The position numbers and the translations under genes were made by a program. This document shows positions 60,641 to 64,000 of a stretch of DNA of 64,000 nt, piece by piece. The DNA lies in contig NC_092657.1 in NCBI RefSeq assembly GCF_032118995.1, positions 69,391 through 133,390 of the forward strand, in the 5' to 3' direction. A model generated the notes under the pieces. It ran no database searches. It was not told where the DNA came from and worked only from the letters and a program-made list of their open reading frames with translations. The first letter of the stretch is position 1. The number at the start of each line of letters is the position of its first letter. This DNA comes from Asterias amurensis. Its lineage: Eukaryota > Echinodermata > Asteroidea > Forcipulatida > Asteriidae.

Positions 60641-61084
60641 CTAACTGAATCCTTTCCTAATAGTGCTAAGCACAAGTTCATTTCATGCTTAGAGTCATAG
60701 CAATACCGGCTAGCTGACTCCTTGCCTAATGGTGCTAAGCACAAGTTCATTTCATGCTTAGAGTCACATAGCAATACCGACTAGCTGACTCCTTGCCTAA
60801 TGGTGCTAAGCACAAGTTCATTTCATGCTTAGAGTCGCATAGCAATACCGGCTAGCTGACTCCTTGCCTAATGGTGCTAAGCACAAGTTCATTTCATGCT
60901 AAGAGTCACATAGCAATACCGGCAAGCTGACTCCTTGCCTAATGGTGCTAAGCACAAGTTCGTTTCATGCTTAGAGTCGCATAGCAATACCGGCTAGCTG
61001 ACTCCTTGCCTAATGGTGCTAAGCACAAGTTCATTTCATGCTTAGAGTCACATAGCAATACCGACTAGCTGACTCCTTACCTAT
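60641..61084. repeat. 71-bp tandem repeat, about six copies
   Basis: GCTAAGCACAAGTTCATTTC recurs at 60,665, 60,734, 60,805, 60,876 and twice more. Each unit contains nested inverted pairs, CTAAGCA with TGCTTAG and GACTC with GAGTC, so each can fold into a stem-loop. The period is close to a tRNA length, but no T-arm consensus is present. Confidence 0.9.
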
Positions 61085-61207
61085 ATATTTTTGTCAGTAC
61101 TGTGTGTTGACAATAATCTTTCGTGTCAAAGGACATGGAACTAGTGATTGCACAATGAACATGCAATATGGAAACAAAAGCCCTTGATACAATCAAGGTT
61201 AAATAAG

Positions 61208-61370
61208 GGAATCAATGTGTGGTGAAGAGGTTTTCAATTAGTGGTTTAATCGCAACGAGGCCTGGTTCTTGATAATTTTACTGAGACAAAGTCCAGGTAA
61301 ATTATAAAGAACCAGGCCTCGGCAGGTTTAAACCACTAGTTGAAAACTGATTCAGCACACTTGGATTCCC
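61208..61370. repeat. Long imperfect hairpin, about 70-bp arms
   Basis: GGGAATCAATGTGTGGTGAA at the left pairs with TTCAGCACACTTGGATTCCC at the right. Inside, GTTTTCAATTAGTGGTTTAA and GAGGCCTGGTTCTT pair with their inverses. The loop is about 15 nt. It may be a MITE remnant or a structured transcript. Confidence 0.85.
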
Positions 61371-61867
61371 ATTCATAAATACCTTTTCGGTCAAAAACAT
61401 CAACACTTTTTGGCCAAAAAGTAAAATAAATGCAAAAATTATAATTGTTCAATGATTTCTTTCAACACAACACCCCTCCAGCTATGAAATGGTAAAGCCC
61501 TCCGCCGCCCTCGGGTAATCAACTCTTTATAAGGGAATGCTGTGCGGTCGCGCGTATCGCGTGATGTGGCACAACTGTTTCAGCCGTTGCTCTCGACCAA
61601 TAGGAATGAAGAAACTGTCTTATAAGAACAGGTGCAAGGTCACGTGTCACGCCCATGGGCATGACAATGATGCGAAACAAAAATGAATTAAAAGCTCACT
61701 TAGTGATAAACTCCAAACGCGAGATAAATTTTATTTATTTCTCATCAAATATGACATTTCAGACAGAAATGTTTCAAGGGATGTTTTCTGCCATCATCAT
61801 CATTAGTTCGTGAATCTGTAATCTGAGACAGGATTTTTTTTCTTACCAATTCTGTCATGTTCCTTTA

Positions 61868-62135
61868 AAGGCACTGGACACTGTTGGTAATTACTCAAAA
61901 TATATGTTGGCTCAAAAACTAACTTGGTAATGAATTTCAGACCTCAATTGTGGTCTCCAATTCAAGCATCTGAAAGCACACAATTGTGTGACAAAGGTGT
62001 TTTTACTTGTTAAGGTATTATTCTGTCACAACTTTGACGACCAACCGAGCTCAAATTTCCACAGGTTTTTTGTTAAGATACACCAAGTGAGAAGACTGGT
62101 ATTTGACAATTATCAAAGGTGTCCAGTGTCTTGAA
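61868..62135. mobile_element. MITE family A inside duplicated block B
   Basis: AAAGGCACTGGACACTGTTGG to CAAAGGTGTCCAGTGTCTT, with the middle deleted relative to 45,413-45,780. Confidence 0.85.
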
Positions 62136-62314
62136 ATGTGATGATAACAATAAAATATACATTTCACATTCTTTTGAATGTTAAGGCATTTTTATACATT
62201 GATACAACTTTTCTAATAATAAATGGGAATCTAACTTAGAAAGCAAATTATGGCAAAATATACAATAGTTAGTTTTATTACATTTTGATGAGTAATGATT
62301 TTCAAAGCAACTCG

Positions 62315-62515
62315 TTGCATGCAATGTTAAACTTCATAAAATGCTTCTCTTATCAAAAGGAAAAAGTTGCACTACAAACAGACAACCCCTTAATGTAATA
62401 ATCAACCCGTTGCATGCAATGTTAAACTTCATAGAATGCTTCTCTTATCAAAAGGAACAGGTTGCACTACTTAATGAACAACCCCATAATGTAATAATCA
62501 ACCCTTTGCATGCTA
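62315..62515. repeat. 95/96-bp tandem repeat, two copies
   Basis: TTGCATGCAATGTTAAAC at 62,315 and 62,410, against three copies in block A. Unit number has changed since the duplication. Confidence 0.85.
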
Positions 62516-62839
62516 CTATTTCTTTCAAATACTATTTTCTGCCCGATGGAATGTTTTTACAAAACTCCTTAAAATAGACAGGCCTGTACTCAAGATATTT
62601 TTTCTACAAACATTATTTTACTGCAAAATGCAAAATGAGTCAACAATGTAAAGATTTGCAACCAGGTATTACAGACAGAATTAATCAACTCAATGTCATC
62701 ATATTTAAAAATGGAAATTGAGTGGTTATTTGAACTTTTCAGTTTGCATAACTTTGTGATTTAATTTGATTGACATAGTTTGGTGGTCAGTTCAATCCAT
62801 GAGACAGTATTTGACCAGTCCCATCATTATTAGATATCA

Positions 62840-63453
62840 TTACACCTTGTTATAAATCTTCACTGAATTGCAATCTGCCACTGCAAGCTGCTGACCATCT
62901 GATGTCAATGAGATTCCACGTGGGTAGTACAGACCCTGAGTAATACAGCTGAGAAATCTACCCTGAGTGTCATACTGATGAATATGACCAGTGTCTACCC
63001 CATTGCCCACTGCAATGTAGATAGCTGAGCTGTCACAGCATACACCATTGCAGTTTCCAACTGGTTGACTATTGATCTTTGGATTGATGCTGAATAGTGT
63101 AGTACCATTGAGTTCAACAATGTCTACTTGTTGTCTATCCCAACCACTGACTACAACTCTGTCCTTGCTGTCAATGGCCAAGTAGTAAGGTTTAGTCTGA
63201 ACTGAAACAGTGTCAATGAGTGAACCATCACTGGATCTGTGTTTAGTTATAACTGACCTCTCCGCATCCCCGACCATGATTGTATCCTTTATGACTGCTA
63301 CACTCAGAAGGTTTACTGATGTCTTGCCCACTTCACTATGAGGCACTGTGTGGAATTCAAACATCTTGGTGCCATTCCTATTGTACATCTTGACAGAATT
63401 GGTCTGATCTACAATCACTAACTGATTCTGGAATGCAGCAATAGCCCGAGGGC
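62840..63453 (-). CDS. TRIM copy B: NHL-like propeller exon (partial gene)
   Basis: This is the terminal exon of a second TRIM gene; the acceptor tttatctgttttccag precedes base 63,453 and the stop is TAA at 62,842-62,840. The frame is intact over 204 codons and enters in the same phase as copy A. Against copy A I count by eye about 27 substitutions and one extra codon (GWDRQQ for GDRHQ), roughly 87 percent identity. Conserved propeller phrases include LAIDSKDRVVVSG, QPVGNC and ISLTSDGQQLAVAD. Several changes cluster at SSAIYIAVGNGVDTGH (SSSIYIAMWNGAGTGH in A). ATTAAA at 62,765-62,760 is a possible poly(A) signal at the same distance from the stop as in A. The RING, B-box and coiled-coil exon must be to the right of the window, so intactness of the whole gene cannot be judged. 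The role is presumed as for copy A. Confidence 0.85.
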
Positions 63454-64000
63454 CTGGAAAACAGATAAACAAACGGATATTCACAATCATACATGTAACA
63501 ATGACATGTAACAATGACATACAGTAGAACAATTAACAACAATTTGTTCATATTAGCAAGGTTACTATTAATCAAGAACAAAATAGTATTGAATTCATTC
63601 TTTTTAACTCTTCTTTTCTGTTTTCACCAAAATAATTAATTAATTTATTAATTTATTTATTTAATGTTAATTTGGGATTAAACTGCTTTTGTTGGTGTTA
63701 ATTAGAGGAATGTCAATTATTGAGAATGACTGCAGCAGAGTGGATTTAGTGATCATGCAGCAAATGGATGTAGTCCTAGTCTACAAGATACAGTGAAATA
63801 GCAAGAACCATTCAATTTTATGACATACAGTTTGACTACCATGGAAACCTTGTATTGATCACAACCAATGCTGTGATGTTTGAACATTTTAATGATTGAC
63901 ATGAGTTGAGAAAAGCAAACAATGTTTGATAAATAGTTCTCAGATTTGATTGTGGCGTTGCAAAGTAGATTAAATCCTTATTTTCATTGAATACTCTTTG

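Larger units (their letters stand above)
61665..64000 (-). repeat. Segmental duplication, block B (with TRIM copy B)
   Basis: Counterpart of 45,208-48,002, beginning GACAATGATGCGAAAC. The sequence after the NHL exon (63,454-64,000) follows the copy A intron (47,222-47,910), with one deletion of about 200 bp near 63,480. The RING-bearing exon should lie just beyond the right edge. Confidence 0.9.

Noticed and set aside
60641-61084. Tandem tRNA or small-RNA gene array
   Set aside because: Unit length fits, but there is no A-box/B-box pair or cloverleaf; better called a satellite.

Overview
The window reads as the left end of a chromosome from an invertebrate deuterostome, most likely an echinoderm and probably a sea star. 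The evidence is a terminal array of C-rich telomere-type repeats at base 1, an AT-rich background, spliceosomal introns, a tandem family of TRIM-type genes, tRNA-derived SINEs and many palindromic MITEs. The sea-star guess rests on remembered familiarity with the MITE families and was not checked.

Bases 1-844 are a telomere-like array with an 8-base unit (TTAGGGGG on the G strand, not the metazoan TTAGGG). It abuts a tRNA-like sequence, then a truncated MITE and a SINE. From there to about 24 kb I find no convincing protein gene. The stretch holds MITEs, SINE pieces, minisatellites, a nine-unit subtelomere-like tandem repeat with TTAGGG-type junctions (16.1-17.2 kb) and a cluster of about 20-bp palindromes (24.06-24.26 kb). 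Between 24.9 and 31 kb the minus strand carries remains of a spliced gene of unrecognised family: two terminal exons joined in phase but broken by a frameshift and an in-frame stop. Next to them is a tandem array of about 950 bp x 4, each unit keeping the same 82-nt exon with intact splice sites.

From 31 to 45 kb repeats dominate again, including a 338-bp palindromic MITE, a TIR element inserted in a tRNA-like SINE head, a possible promoter with reiterated CCAAT boxes (34.9-35.3 kb) and a tandem expansion of one MITE end (44.2-45.1 kb).

The main genic region is 45-64 kb. One complete two-exon TRIM gene (copy A, 46,611-49,281, minus) encodes RING, B-box 1, B-box 2, coiled coil and an NHL-like propeller (629 residues). 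A second copy (B) has its propeller exon at 62,840-63,453 and its first exon beyond the window. A third, truncated copy (C) keeps only the end of exon 1 at 60,222-60,532. A and B lie in a diverged segmental duplication that shares a MITE, a 96-bp repeat and the 3' flank. Between them are a solo LTR with target-site duplication, a nested pair of TIR elements, a 48 x 57-bp minisatellite with hairpin-forming units, a truncated LINE tail and a 71-bp satellite.

The only proteins I can support are the TRIM-type proteins, presumed RING E3 ubiquitin ligases. The rest is mostly a record of transposition, tandem amplification and gene duplication near a chromosome end.
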